Assembly: GCA_002633025.1 (NCBI GenBank)
Contig: NMRB01000989.1
Location: 68,731-132,730 of the forward strand
From: Notospermus geniculatus
Taxonomy: Eukaryota > Nemertea > Pilidiophora > Heteronemertea > Lineidae
DNA: 64,000 nt
Direction of reading: 5' to 3'
In this document: one piece after another, positions 37,471-47,344 of the stretch
How the letters are laid out: each line of letters begins with the position of its first letter
How positions within the stretch are numbered: position 1 is the stretch's first letter
The notes under the pieces: generated by a model
Told to the model about the DNA's origin: nothing
Database searches by the model: none
What the model saw: only the letters and a program-made list of their open reading frames with translations
Program-made: the position numbers and the translations under genes

Positions 37471-39382
37471 GTTTGAAACAATTAATGGAAATCCACAATT
37501 AAACGTTCCATCATTCGTTGTCAAGTCGTACACATAATCACTGCAATTAGTGACTTCATACATATGACGAACATCTTCTGAAAGGTTTACACCTGAATGA
37601 GTCAATTGGAAAATATTTGGTTTGTCTTTACGAATACTGACATTCATGTTGAACCCTAAAGAAGTTGATAATAAATATAAACCAGAAATAGCCAATTTAC
37701 CTTTTTGCGCAAATGTAATGGTTTTCTGTCGTTTACATTTTTTATTCCCATCTGCGGCATAAAATCCTCAGAAGAACCACATTCGTAAATTATCCTCAGA
37801 GTTTAAAATATAATCTGGAATAGTTTTTTTTTCGTTGAGGTATTACTGTGAACAATTGCTGGCACATAAAAGTCTTGATACTCTTCCGCCATGAATTTGC
37901 ATGAGGCGTTCAATTTATAAATACTGGAGGATTTCATTGTATCATAGATTTTAAAGTTAACATGAGGATAAACTTCTTGGCAATATTTCTGAAACCTGTC
38001 TAATAGTTGTTTATCCTGGTTATTTAGGGCCATATTCATAAAGGGTGTTTTTCTCTTAGACGCGACTAACTAGCAAAAACGCTGACTAAACAGGGGATAA
38101 TCGCACGTTCAATTTAGACAGCATTTCATAAAGAGTGATTCGATCACCAGACGTTTAACCAACGTACAAAAGTAGACACCCGCGTGCAAGTAACAAAAGA
38201 AATGTTAAACGTCCCAAGGGGCTTGTTTATCTCGCGTACAAACTGTCATTTCGCCGTAGGCGCGCTGAAGCTTCGGAATGAATCCACTCCGTATCCTCGA
38301 ATAGGTGCAGAGGAAGCATGGGAAGAGGCAGAACGAAGGCAGCCTGTTGATTTGCGTGTTTTTACAGATCAAACAAATCCGGGAATCACGTGCCACAGCA
38401 TCCCATGTCACTTGCTTCTTCTGATTGGCTGTAGCATCTGAACGTTTGTTTTCAATCACATCTTTCCGAATGTTTCAGCCTCAATTAGCCACATCTGCTG
38501 ATTGGCTGCAAAACTGTCAGCTCGTTTTTTCGACATGTTGGGCTGTTAAGCCAAGTTCATACTTTGACGCAAAACCATCGGCGTCCGGCGCGCAATCAAA
38601 ATCTACGGTGCCATGCATGACCGGGACCTTTGTTCTCACATGTTACGTACTTCGTTACATGATCTTTCAGTGACTGGGGAATGCCCGCAGCAAGAAAATC
38701 GGTGATTAAGCGGGAAGTTAGACGCGGACAGATAAACGGCCGATCATCTCTTCTTGTGAATTGTGATCATCAAGGGTGTTTATCCACACGCGTACAAACC
38801 TGTTTTAACCAGCGTACAAAAGTTATCCGCGTCTAGGCTAATCGCGCGATGATCACCCTTTATGAATACGGCCCTTAGTGTCCATGTATATTTTGTATTG
38901 TTAACATAGTGGTAAATTCCAGAACTTCCATCACCCATGAAAAATCCTTTGATGAAGTATTCTTTCTCTTTTAAAGTGGTGGGCTCTCTATTATAGATAT
39001 AATCAATTATTTCATCAAATGTTAAACTTCGTGGTTGTCTTGGGTAAAATCTTTTATGTAATAGCTCATCACCAATCGACACGTCTGTTGGTTTGATTTT
39101 TTCTCCTGATTTTTTTATCAAGGAATGATCTTCAGTTACATCAACAAATCCTAATTTTGTTCGTACTCTGTAAATCTTTTTATTTGTTTTATGTCTAATA
39201 ATTGATTTCAGTTTTTTCCATCCATTAGCTGTCCAGATTTCTAGAGGAAACTGAAGTTGTATTAATTGCTTTTCACCATAACTGTGATAATGTTTTTCCT
39301 GCTCTGATAATATTTCTGAAATTCTCCTAATACTGATTTTATCTTCGTACCGTAAAACAATTGGCGTGTCAGAAGTTACTGA
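37471..39382 (-). other. Intein with LAGLIDADG-type endonuclease in polymerase motif C
   Basis: The polymerase reads LLYQD, then Ser, and resumes TDSF after a terminal Asn. The inserted part begins SVTSDTPIVLRYEDK (splicing block A), has TEDHSLIKKSG (block B with the His) and FIKGFFMGDGSSG and GFYAADGNKK (two endonuclease motifs). It ends VYDLTTNDGTFNCG (block F) and FPLIVSN (block G, Asn before the +1 Thr). Without the transposon it would be about 354 residues. It is broken by the 848-bp element, a one-base contraction in an A run at about 37828-37836, and a TGA just before the second endonuclease motif (about 37764). Only the boundaries and defects are described. The spliced product is not reconstructed. 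Confidence 0.9.
38027..38874. mobile_element. 848-bp Harbinger-like element inside the intein
   Basis: Ends GGGCCATATTCATAAAGGGT and, on the complement of the right end, GGGCCGTATTCATAAAGGGT form the terminal repeats. TTA flanks it (38024-38026 and 38875-38877). Part of its interior (38550-38610, TTCATACTTTGACGCAAAAC) matches the MITE at 63217-63455. No transposase. Codon phase is the same on both sides once one TTA is discounted. Confidence 0.85.
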
Positions 39383-41242
39383 ATCCTGGTAGAGTAATTC
39401 TATGTTTTTCTCTCCAAAATACGGTTGTAAAGTTTCATAATAGAATTTATACATTAACAGCTTTGAAAGCTCTAAAACTGTTGCTCCTATGTAAATAGGT
39501 TTATCAAATCTTATCGATGTTTTTCGCATTAAGATAGCACATAAATCTTCGTCAAATATAGTTTTGGAATCAAATTTAGGATTACTTTGAAGTTTTAAAG
39601 CTCTATCATTATCATTAACTAATTCTACATCTTTTCTATTTCTGATATTTTCACAGGTTTTTCCATAAAATGCATTATTCATCAATTTGAAATAATCCTT
39701 TTCAAAATCTGTTGTTGCTTTAGCTCTTTGTTTAGTGTTATGATCAATGTAGGTTAAAAGCCATTGTCTTTGATCAAAACCTATGATATAATGAACCTTC
39801 TTTAGAATCATACCTTGTTGTAAATAGAATTGTAGATTTCTGTAATGTACTATATAGTTTAATTTATCTTTTTGGGTTAGAATTAGTTTATTTACTTTTG
39901 GCCTTTTTTCTTCCCCTAATACTTCTTTCTGATAATCACTTAATTCATCATCTGGTATAAATAAAGATTCAGGGCAAAATGGGAAATTTACAGATTTAAA
40001 CTTTATACTTTCGGGGTACTCTAAATCTACTTCAAAATAGTAACCTGTAGAAGAATCTTCGGGAATACTTAATATATGTTCTTTTGTCACCTCAAAGGTA
40101 GGAAAATATTTTACAAAATTCTTCTCAGGCAAAAACTGCATCATAGCCCATCCATATAAATTATTTGCGTCGACATAAAGTAGCTTATGGTCTTCGTCAG
40201 CTTTAACATATCTTGTTCCCATTATTCCTGAAATTCCGCCTCTTATTGCTTTTTCAAATGATAACAATGTGTCGTAATCTGTTACAAATCTAAGTTTATA
40301 TTCGTGTATTTTAAACCAGCTTGCCAAGTTAAACCAGGACATGAATAACAGTGACAAGGATCAATTTCAAAGTATATTTTAGATTAACAGCTCTGAATCT
40401 CTCAAATAAATCTGCTAATAGTAAAACATCCGATTTTAAGTATAGGTCTATAAATTCTCCATGATCTTTAAATTTGAAGTGATCCCATGTTTCTTTAGCA
40501 CTTTGATAAGCCGAAATTGGCTGCATTTCATTTTTAAGGTCATCATAAAACATCTCAGGAGTTAAGCCTGTTTCATTATAACTTTCAAAAGATGTATAGA
40601 ATGAATATGGAACATATCCTTTTTTCCTTAACAACTTAAAATCATCTTCATTTGGGTAATGGAATCTGGTTATCTTAAAATCCTCATCAATCATAGATTT
40701 TGTGCAATTATCTAAACTCCCTTGCAAAAATCTGTATGAATCTAAAAATCTCAAACAACCGAATTGAAACGAAATATAGCATTCTGCTGTTTTAGCTAAT
40801 ACTTTTACTTCTTTATCAGTTTTCTTGGTAAGTGTTTTAACGAATAGATGTGCATCGTAGTTGCTAAGGTTATGAAAGAAAACTGGAACAAAATTTATAT
40901 TTCTAGCTCTTAAGTTGCATAGATTATGTGCTGCTCCTCTGTATTTCCCATTATAATGGTCATGGTCTCTAACTTTATCAGCATAAAGATCTTCCTTACA
41001 ATAGTAACATTCACCTTCTTCCTCTTCTGGTGTTAAGATCATTTCATTGTTTGTTTTTAGAAGTTGACTGAAAATATTTTCCACATTTATTAACCAATTG
41101 CAAAATACTTCAACAACATCTGGCCCTCTGTGACATGAATAATTGCTTAGCCATAAATTTGGATAATCTGAATGTATATAAGCCCCAACTGCAGCTGCAA
41201 TTTGTGATTTTAGTTTTGTTGTTTTTAAGATGCCGGGGTCAT

Positions 41243-41698
41243 CAGGATCATTTTGAACTGTGGGTGGTGTTGCTATATTTATACTTTCAAAATCTGCATA
41301 AACAACGAAAGGCACTTTATTCTTGAAGTGATAGTTTTTAAATTTCAGAGTTGAATATTTTCCAGTTGGCATTTTTACTTCGCAGTAATCATGTTCACCA
41401 CATTTCTTTTTATGTTCTATTAATGTTTCAATTCTACAAAAAGCATTCATACATCTTCTACATAAATGTTTAGGATCATTTTGCTCTATGGGTGGTGGTG
41501 ACATATTTATACTTTCAAAATCCGCATAAATAACAAAAGGTACTTTATTCTTGAAGTGATAGTTTTTAAATTTCAGAGTTGAATATTTTCCAGTTGGCAT
41601 TTTTACTTCGCAGTAATCATGTTCACCACATTTCTTTTTATGTTCTATTAATGTTTCAATTCTACAAAAAGCATTCATACATCTTCTACATAAATGTT
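41243..41698. repeat. 228-bp in-frame tandem duplication in the polymerase gene
   Basis: Copies at 41243-41470 and 41471-41698 are nearly identical. Each encodes 76 residues including the Cys/His segment and the Exo I motif YADFES. Confidence 0.9.
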
Positions 41699-44460
41699 TT
41701 TCATGTTTTTGGTCTGTTCTAAAGAAAAGGTTAATATTTTTCAAATACATATAATGCTCCTGGTAGTATAAAATATCAATAACATCATCATCTTCGCGAT
41801 CCTTTGAAAGATATAATGGTTCAAGGCTATAATATAGAATGTTAGTTGTTTTATATTTAGGGTCTACTAAACCAAAAACATTAATCTTTAGATTATTCTC
41901 TTTCTCAATTTTTGGTATATCTTTTATCAAAACCGGAAAATCATCAATTTTAATTGTGTGTTCATATTTCTTATAAGAGTATATACTACTTACATTATCT
42001 TTAGGTGGATATTTAGCTGCTAATAAAGCCCATAAAAAACATTTCTCATCGTCAGTTTTCACATTTATAACAGCATTTGTTTTAAATGGTAGTTTTACAA
42101 AATGTCCACCTTTTGTTTCTTTCATTCCGACAACCCAAATATCCATGTATTTTATTTGATCTAACGATAAACCACTTCCATTAAAATATCTTTCATCAAT
42201 TTGCAACTTTATGTAGTCTAGTGATTTATTTAACATTTCCCGACCTTGCTGTTTAGAGATAATTACTTCAAATGGAGATTGAATACTATGAGTAACCATA
42301 CTGTTTTCTTTTAAGAACTGTACTTTACACGACAAACTTATTTTAAAACGTTTATTTTTAACATTTGTTAAGAGGTCAATAATTCTATCTTGATATTCTC
42401 TTACATCTTTTGCTTTTTTATCATATCTTAATTGCATTGAAACATAATTATCATTTTTCCCAAATTTTTTGATAACTTTAAGTTCGGCTTTGCCGCCACT
42501 TCGTGATTCAGCTTTGCCTGTAAAGATTGAACCTTGTTCGGCTTTGCCGCCACTTCGTGATTCAGCTGTTATGATAGGATGTTTAAATTCTAAACGACTC
42601 TTTTTCCGTGGTGGTGGCAAAGCTGGTTCTTTGAAATATTTTGGTAGTTCGGCAAATAATTCGGCAGCTTCTTCCTTTGGCTTCAGGTTTTGAAGATGTT
42701 TGTTTGTTTTTTTATGTCTAGCAAAATTGTTATAGGTAATATTTGTTTTACACACTTCACAATACACCTTTCTTTCTTCTACCATTTATATAGTAAAAAA
42801 TTTCTTAAATCAACTTTATATCAGAAACTGGTAACCATTCATTAAATTTATCGCTGTAACCTTTCCATTTTACTAAACCATATTTTTTTCTTTTAATGGT
42901 TTTATACCTTAGAATTTTTTAAATTTTGTACTCTAATTGTTCGGGATTTGGAACATAACTCAATTCTTCTTGATAAAAGTAACCATCAATGATTTCACCT
43001 TGATAATCTTCAAGTTGATAAACAAATTGTTTTGTGTAAATAATCTGTTTGATTTTGAAAACTTCTTCAGTAAAGTTAGGAATATAACCTTTAGCGAAAA
43101 TAGTTTTGTATTTAGTATTTCTTACACTATCGCCAATCTTAAATTTTGGTAAACCGAAATCATACATTAAAAATGCACCGTATAAATTGAACCAAACTGC
43201 ACCCTCATTTTCTTCTTTTCTTGCGGCTATAGGTTTCATTCCAATTGAAGAGTGAAATGAGTTGTTATAGCCTTTCACTAAATCTGGTAAAATATCTACC
43301 CATTTATCTGTTTCCTTTGCAGTAAAATATTTCCACATTCGAGTTTTTAAAGTTCTGTTAAATCTCTCTACAACTGCAGCTTTTTTATCCGAAAATGAAG
43401 AAAACCATTCTATGTCATTTTTCTCTAAAAGGTCTTTTAAAGACCGGAGTGCCGTATAAATAGCGCATCACCTGTCAGCGAGTACACTGCACTATGACCC
43501 CCTTTGCTACCAGAGCTCCGACACATTTTTTCACTTTTGGCCTAATTTCTCTGTCAATATTCAAATCTATCCCATCAAATTTGCCTGAGTGACTTATGAA
43601 CATGCCCCCTACCTACCATGCATAATTCAGCAGAATCTAACCGGCCAATCCATCAGTATTTTGATGCATATAATTCTAAATTATTCAAATTATTCAAACT
43701 CCCAACGGCTTTCCTGAGCAACCAGCAGCATAAATTTGTGTCAGTCACCGACCGATGGTCTAACACATGGCTAACCTGACACCAGTGCTCTCAGCCCGTC
43801 CTCCTGAGATACGTGTGACCTGTCAAAACAATTACCTGGCTGAGAGCGGTGATGAGCAATTGCCCCAGAGAAAATGTTTTATCCTCGAAGGGATAAATGC
43901 AGGACTCCATAGGCCCTCACATACCACAAAAAGAGATTTATCCCCGGAGATTTATACCCGTGGTGCTGAAAAAAAGATAACTCCATACCGGTATTGAATA
44001 TTTTGGGTATCTCTCACCATTTTATTTGGATATTTTTTCCAATGAATATATTGATTTTACCACCAGTCTGTCTGTCCGTAGCATTGTAAGTACTAAAATG
44101 TCCAAAATTCACCAGAAAATACATTCACACGAACATGTCAATAGAGTAGTTACCTACAGGCCTGAATCTAGGCCTATATCAGTCAAAAATCAAAAACTGC
44201 ATGTGTATGTAGGTAGGCCTATGGGCCTACGTACCGGTATATAATGTTTAGTAGACTTCAACAACAAGGCTAGTTCCATTTATGACCCATGTAGGGCACC
44301 TTCTCAGGATTTGGGTACCATGTTCTTACTAGATCCAACACACAGTCAGGCATTGTGTCCCTTTTGTGGTAAACGTGTTTTCGTCGTCGCCGATCTCGCT
44401 GCAGAGCAAGTGCTTTTTTCTCCAAATAAATAGGGGTGTTCCAAATCCCTCGATGATACA

Positions 44461-45179
44461 TCATGGTCCAGAATTTCCGATAGATTTCCTTCCGTCTCCC
44501 ACTATTGTAATCGTCTGGTCCCTGGGGTTCTGTTGGCCACCACTGCTGCCGATGTGAATCATCTGTAATACAGGGTCTACAGAAACAATGTTGGCATGGC
44601 TCTCTCGCTGGGTCCTCAGCAACACGAAATTCGGGCTCTTCATTAGTTTCATTTCAGAGTTCAAATCTACATCACCATGGTTTTGATCTCCTTGTGCCTC
44701 ATTTATAGGAATGTCACTACACTGCATGAATCCTCGGACCATTTCTTCATTCGCTGGTGTAATCCAAATTGAAAATAGTCGCATTTGTTCCTGTCAGAGT
44801 CCGCATTCGTGTCCATTTCATCGCAGTTTCGTTGATCTGATTCAACTTGCATCTCACTAATTTCATCATGATTTTGTTCATGCGGATCAACTTGCGCCTG
44901 ATTGATAGCAATGTCACTGAACTGCATGAATCCTCTAAGCAGTACTTCATTTTCGGCTGTAATCCAAATTGAGAACAGTCGCATTGGTCCCCTGTCTGAA
45001 TTCACACTCACTTCATCACTGTTTTGTAGATTTTGATCAACTTGAACTGCATTAATGGGAATGTCATAAAACTGCATGAAGCTTCTGATCATTTCTTCAC
45101 TTTCGGGTGTAATCCAAATTGAGAATAATTGCATCGGTTCCTTGCCATGCCTGTCAGGCTCCACATTTGATGCAGACAT
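44461..45179 (-). CDS. Repeat protein with three LFSIWIT units (transposon cargo)
   Basis: Two overlapping frames together show three tandem units of about 40-60 residues. Each has the core LFSIWIT, a short acidic stretch, FMQ(F/C), then (D)IPIN or IAIN. The first two units lie in the frame starting MSASNVEPDRHGKEPMQLFS at 45179. The third is in the frame from 44784, so a frameshift separates them. A further stretch (MMYHRGIWNTPIYLEKKALA) lies at 44270-44464. Not recognised as a known family. Confidence 0.45.
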
Positions 45180-45512
45180 GTTGTCAGGAGCGACTAGTCT
45201 GTATCAAAACCTTTCAAGAGAATGAATGCATATCTGGGCTTGGAATATTTCCTTGACCAAGTTGTTGTAATTAATCTTTTTCATAACCATGTTCCCACCC
45301 TGCCTCATTCCATCGTGTAGGTGGTTGCTATGCCTTTGAAATGGACACTGATCTTGAAGACCATGATCTGGTCATTACTATGCAGTTAGTTACCCTTCCT
45401 CATTCTCTTTTGGCCTATATGTACACACATGGTCCAGATGAACTGTCACACTTTAGACACAGTCACCCAAACGAACACAATCTTTCTCTCCTACCAGTAT
45501 ATAAATTCGAAA

Positions 45513-46036
45513 ATGGATAATCCAACGGGCACAAAAAAGCCAAGAGCCAAAAGTTTCAAGATCGAAATTCCTGGTGATGAAGTATTCCGCAAGGTCATAA
45601 AGACAAAATGAACAGCATAAGGGATTTTATCGTTCGTGAAACTGACCGACCTGCCAACAATGCCACGATTCTTGAGAACGCTTTGGATTACTGGATTATG
45701 CATCACCAAAAAGAGGATGGAATACAGCAATATCAATCGTTCAAAATCATTGAGAGGGACAATACTGAACAGGAACTATTTGTCTGTGCAAGGGAGTCAC
45801 TCCAAAGTTTGGTGGATTTGTCGACAAATCATGGACGATATTGTGGAACGGAACTTTCTGTTAATAAGATTCAATACTTCGGTCATGCTGCAAAAGTGCA
45901 TATTCGGTGCAGCAAGAAAACGGGCTTCCACAGTTATGGATGTTCTATTCTCATAAACATTAGGCCTACCAAAGTACAATTTAGTGACTGTTTTAACTTT
46001 CATGGCAACATTGGATTATGTGTGTGTGCATCATAA
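45513..46036 (+). pseudogene. Unrecognised transposon-associated protein, frameshifted
   Basis: The first frame starts MDNPTGTKKPRAKSFKIEIP and ends at 45611. A second in the next frame begins at 45608 and contains NNATILENALDYWIMHHQKE, ELFVCARESLQSLVDLSTNH and HAAKVHIRCSKKTGFHSYGC. The Cys-x(n)-HG...C...GH...C spacing resembles a family I associate loosely with amphioxus and fish TTAA transposons. That association is weak. The joint ATGA overlap suggests a one-base frameshift. Confidence 0.4.
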
Positions 46037-46899
46037 CTTTGTTCATCTTGATGGAATTATTCGAAGTTCACATATTTTTGGATAAAAGAACCCCGAAATG
46101 GAAAATGTATACGTGTAAACCAAATTCTGTAATTCTGGTAAGTAGGCTTAGCATGTGATGGACAAAAACCTCTGCAGAAACTAATTCCACAAATTTGTTT
46201 GCAATTGTTTTGCAATAGCCCACTGCAGAAATTCAATTTTTATTTCACACCTAAAGTCCCAGTCACCCCGCTCTAGCATAGTGGCACTAATTCAATTTGA
46301 CACCCGACACAAGCATCACTCTCCTTATCTAAACAACAGGCTACCTGGACTGCTACAGAACACTTGTGACGTATGGAAATGGGCTGTGCTTAGGAGATGC
46401 TGGCCTAATTGCCAACCGGTCGGATATTTCCACTGCCTGAACCCCGGCCTTTAAATGTTTATTGTAAAATTATTTTCCATCGTCGAATTGTATTTTTTCT
46501 GGCTCAGCTGCCTTGAAAATATCTTCAAACAATTCTTTTACTTCCTCACCTCTTTTACTTTTTAATGGTAAAGCCCAAGCGTATCTGCTGAACAAATCTA
46601 TAACTGTTAGGATGTAATTATAACCTTTCTCAGATCTAGACTTCATGTCAACTAAATCAGCTTGCCATTGTTGATCAATGTAAGAAACCATAGTTTTTCT
46701 GTAAAGGAATTTTGTAGTGATCGGTTTATGTAACTGATAAGTTGGTAAATTCTCAAGAAACTCTTTTAGCTCTTTGTACTTAATTAACTTACCACTCGAC
46801 TTTACTTTCTTCCAAATTTGAGCAATATTTGAGTAAGCAACTGAACGTTTAGGGTTGAAATACAATTCTCTGAGATATTGCTCCTTATCCATTTATTTA

Positions 46900-47046
46900 C
46901 TAAATAAACTTTGCTTTCTTACTCCCACATATAGCGCACTTAACTATCAAATATTTTTTACCACCAGCTAATTTGTGAATAATTGCTTTCCCCTTATTTG
47001 GGGTGAATTTTCTACATTTAACGCAATAAACTTCCGGCACGGCCAT
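46900..47046 (-). CDS. Zinc-ribbon miniprotein, 48 aa
   Basis: The frame MAVPEVYCVKCRKFTPNKGK continues to GGKKYLIVKCAICGSKKAKF. Two CxxC pairs (CVKC and CAIC) 30 residues apart would bind one zinc ion. The layout resembles the short VYCVKCK...KG.C..CG proteins (DUF5679-like) found in adenovirus-like and Polinton genomes. It starts after TACTGAATAAATGG and its TAG is 5 bases before the integrase ATG. Function unknown. It may bind nucleic acid. Confidence 0.7.
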   Translation of the reverse strand: MAVPEVYCVKCRKFTPNKGKAIIHKLAGGKKYLIVKCAICGSKKAKFI

Positions 47047-47070
47047 TTATTCAGTAGGAAATGTGTTATA

Positions 47071-47344
47071 TGGACCAAAAGGAAGCTTAGCACGATTTTC
47101 CATAAAATTTTAGCGTTCTTTCATTAGCACTTTTTACAGTATAAGTAAAATGAGGGGGCCGAGTGGACGATGTGAAAGGTTTTATGCAGCGGTAGTGCGA
47201 TTTTACTACTTTTTAAGCACTTTTCATCGTTTTTTGGCACCTGAAAAAATACCACTTTTCAAGGGAAAATGCTTAAATTTTAGCAAAAACCCTGTTGCCG
47301 ATACAAAAAGTCGTCTATCTGGATCCCCTCGTTTTACTTATACT
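47071..47344 (-). repeat. Right terminal inverted repeat, 274 bp
   Basis: Complementary to 21682-21955 with one mismatch. It ends ...CGTTTTACTTATACT and is followed directly by GATTTT. Confidence 0.93.

Larger units (their letters stand above)
36973..42785 (-). pseudogene. polB: Family B DNA polymerase (protein-primed type), intein-bearing and broken
   Basis: Starts MVEERKVYCEVCKTNITYNN, a C2H2-like finger (C9, C12, H, H). A Cys/His segment (HLCRRCMNAFCRIETLIEHK) and Exo I (FVIYADFESIN) are tandemly duplicated. Then come a zinc module (CYYCKEDL, DHDHYNGKYRGAAHNLCN), Exo II (FFHNLSNYDAHLF), Exo III (YLKSDVLLLADLF), pol motif A (VDANNLYGWAMMQF), motif B (LMNNAFYGKTCENI) and motif C, split by an intein. 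The C-terminus is FDDKRYILSNGKTTA. Two nearby frameshifts (about 40370 and 40280) bracket an otherwise conserved PGLTW segment. With the intein defects, it cannot be functional as read. The order fits the Polinton protein-primed polymerases that replicate the element. Confidence 0.92.
43441..46450. mobile_element. 3,010-bp TTAA-flanked transposon in the integrase gene
   Basis: TTAA at 43437-43440 and 46451-46454 flanks the insert. The ends read AGACCGGAGTGCC and, on the complement, AGGCCGGGGTTCA, a short imperfect inverted repeat. TTAA duplications are typical of piggyBac and Kolobok superfamilies. It holds two sets of frames on opposite strands (44461-45179 and 45513-46036) but no recognised transposase catalytic core. 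An alternative duplication is TTTAAA (6 bp). Confidence 0.65.
42805..46892 (-). pseudogene. Polinton integrase with chromodomain, split by a 3-kb insertion
   Basis: From 46892: MDKEQYLRELYFNPKRSVAY, then the retroviral-type core with WQADLVDMKS (first Asp), SRYAWALPLKSK and KIQFDDGK (second Asp), followed by a TAA. The 3010-bp transposon interrupts a few codons later. At 43436 the core resumes with a FSDKKAAVVERFNRTLK helix (catalytic Glu), MWKYFTAKETDKW, an SH3-like KFKIGDSVRNTKYKTIF, and FYQEELSYVPNPEQLEYKI before another TAA (about 42920). In the same frame beyond it is a chromodomain-like KYGLVKWKGYSDKFNEWL, ending at 42805. Integrase catalyses insertion of the element, and the GATTTT duplication is its trace. 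Two stops plus the insertion make it inactive as read. Confidence 0.9.
21682..47344. mobile_element. Inner Polinton/Maverick provirus, full length
   Basis: The 25,663-bp element is bounded by 274-bp terminal inverted repeats and GATTTT duplications. It encodes the Polinton hallmark set: chromodomain integrase, family B DNA polymerase, A32-like packaging ATPase, a major capsid candidate and penton-like proteins, plus membrane proteins, HNH and nucleoside kinase. Its target was the penton-like gene of a related element. Later transposons sit in the polymerase intein, the integrase and between the two capsid modules. Confidence 0.93.

Noticed and set aside
21682-47344. Inversion of a 25-kb segment between two inverted MITEs
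   Set aside because: An inversion would not create a 6-bp duplication or leave both penton parts in the same orientation. Insertion explains all junctions.
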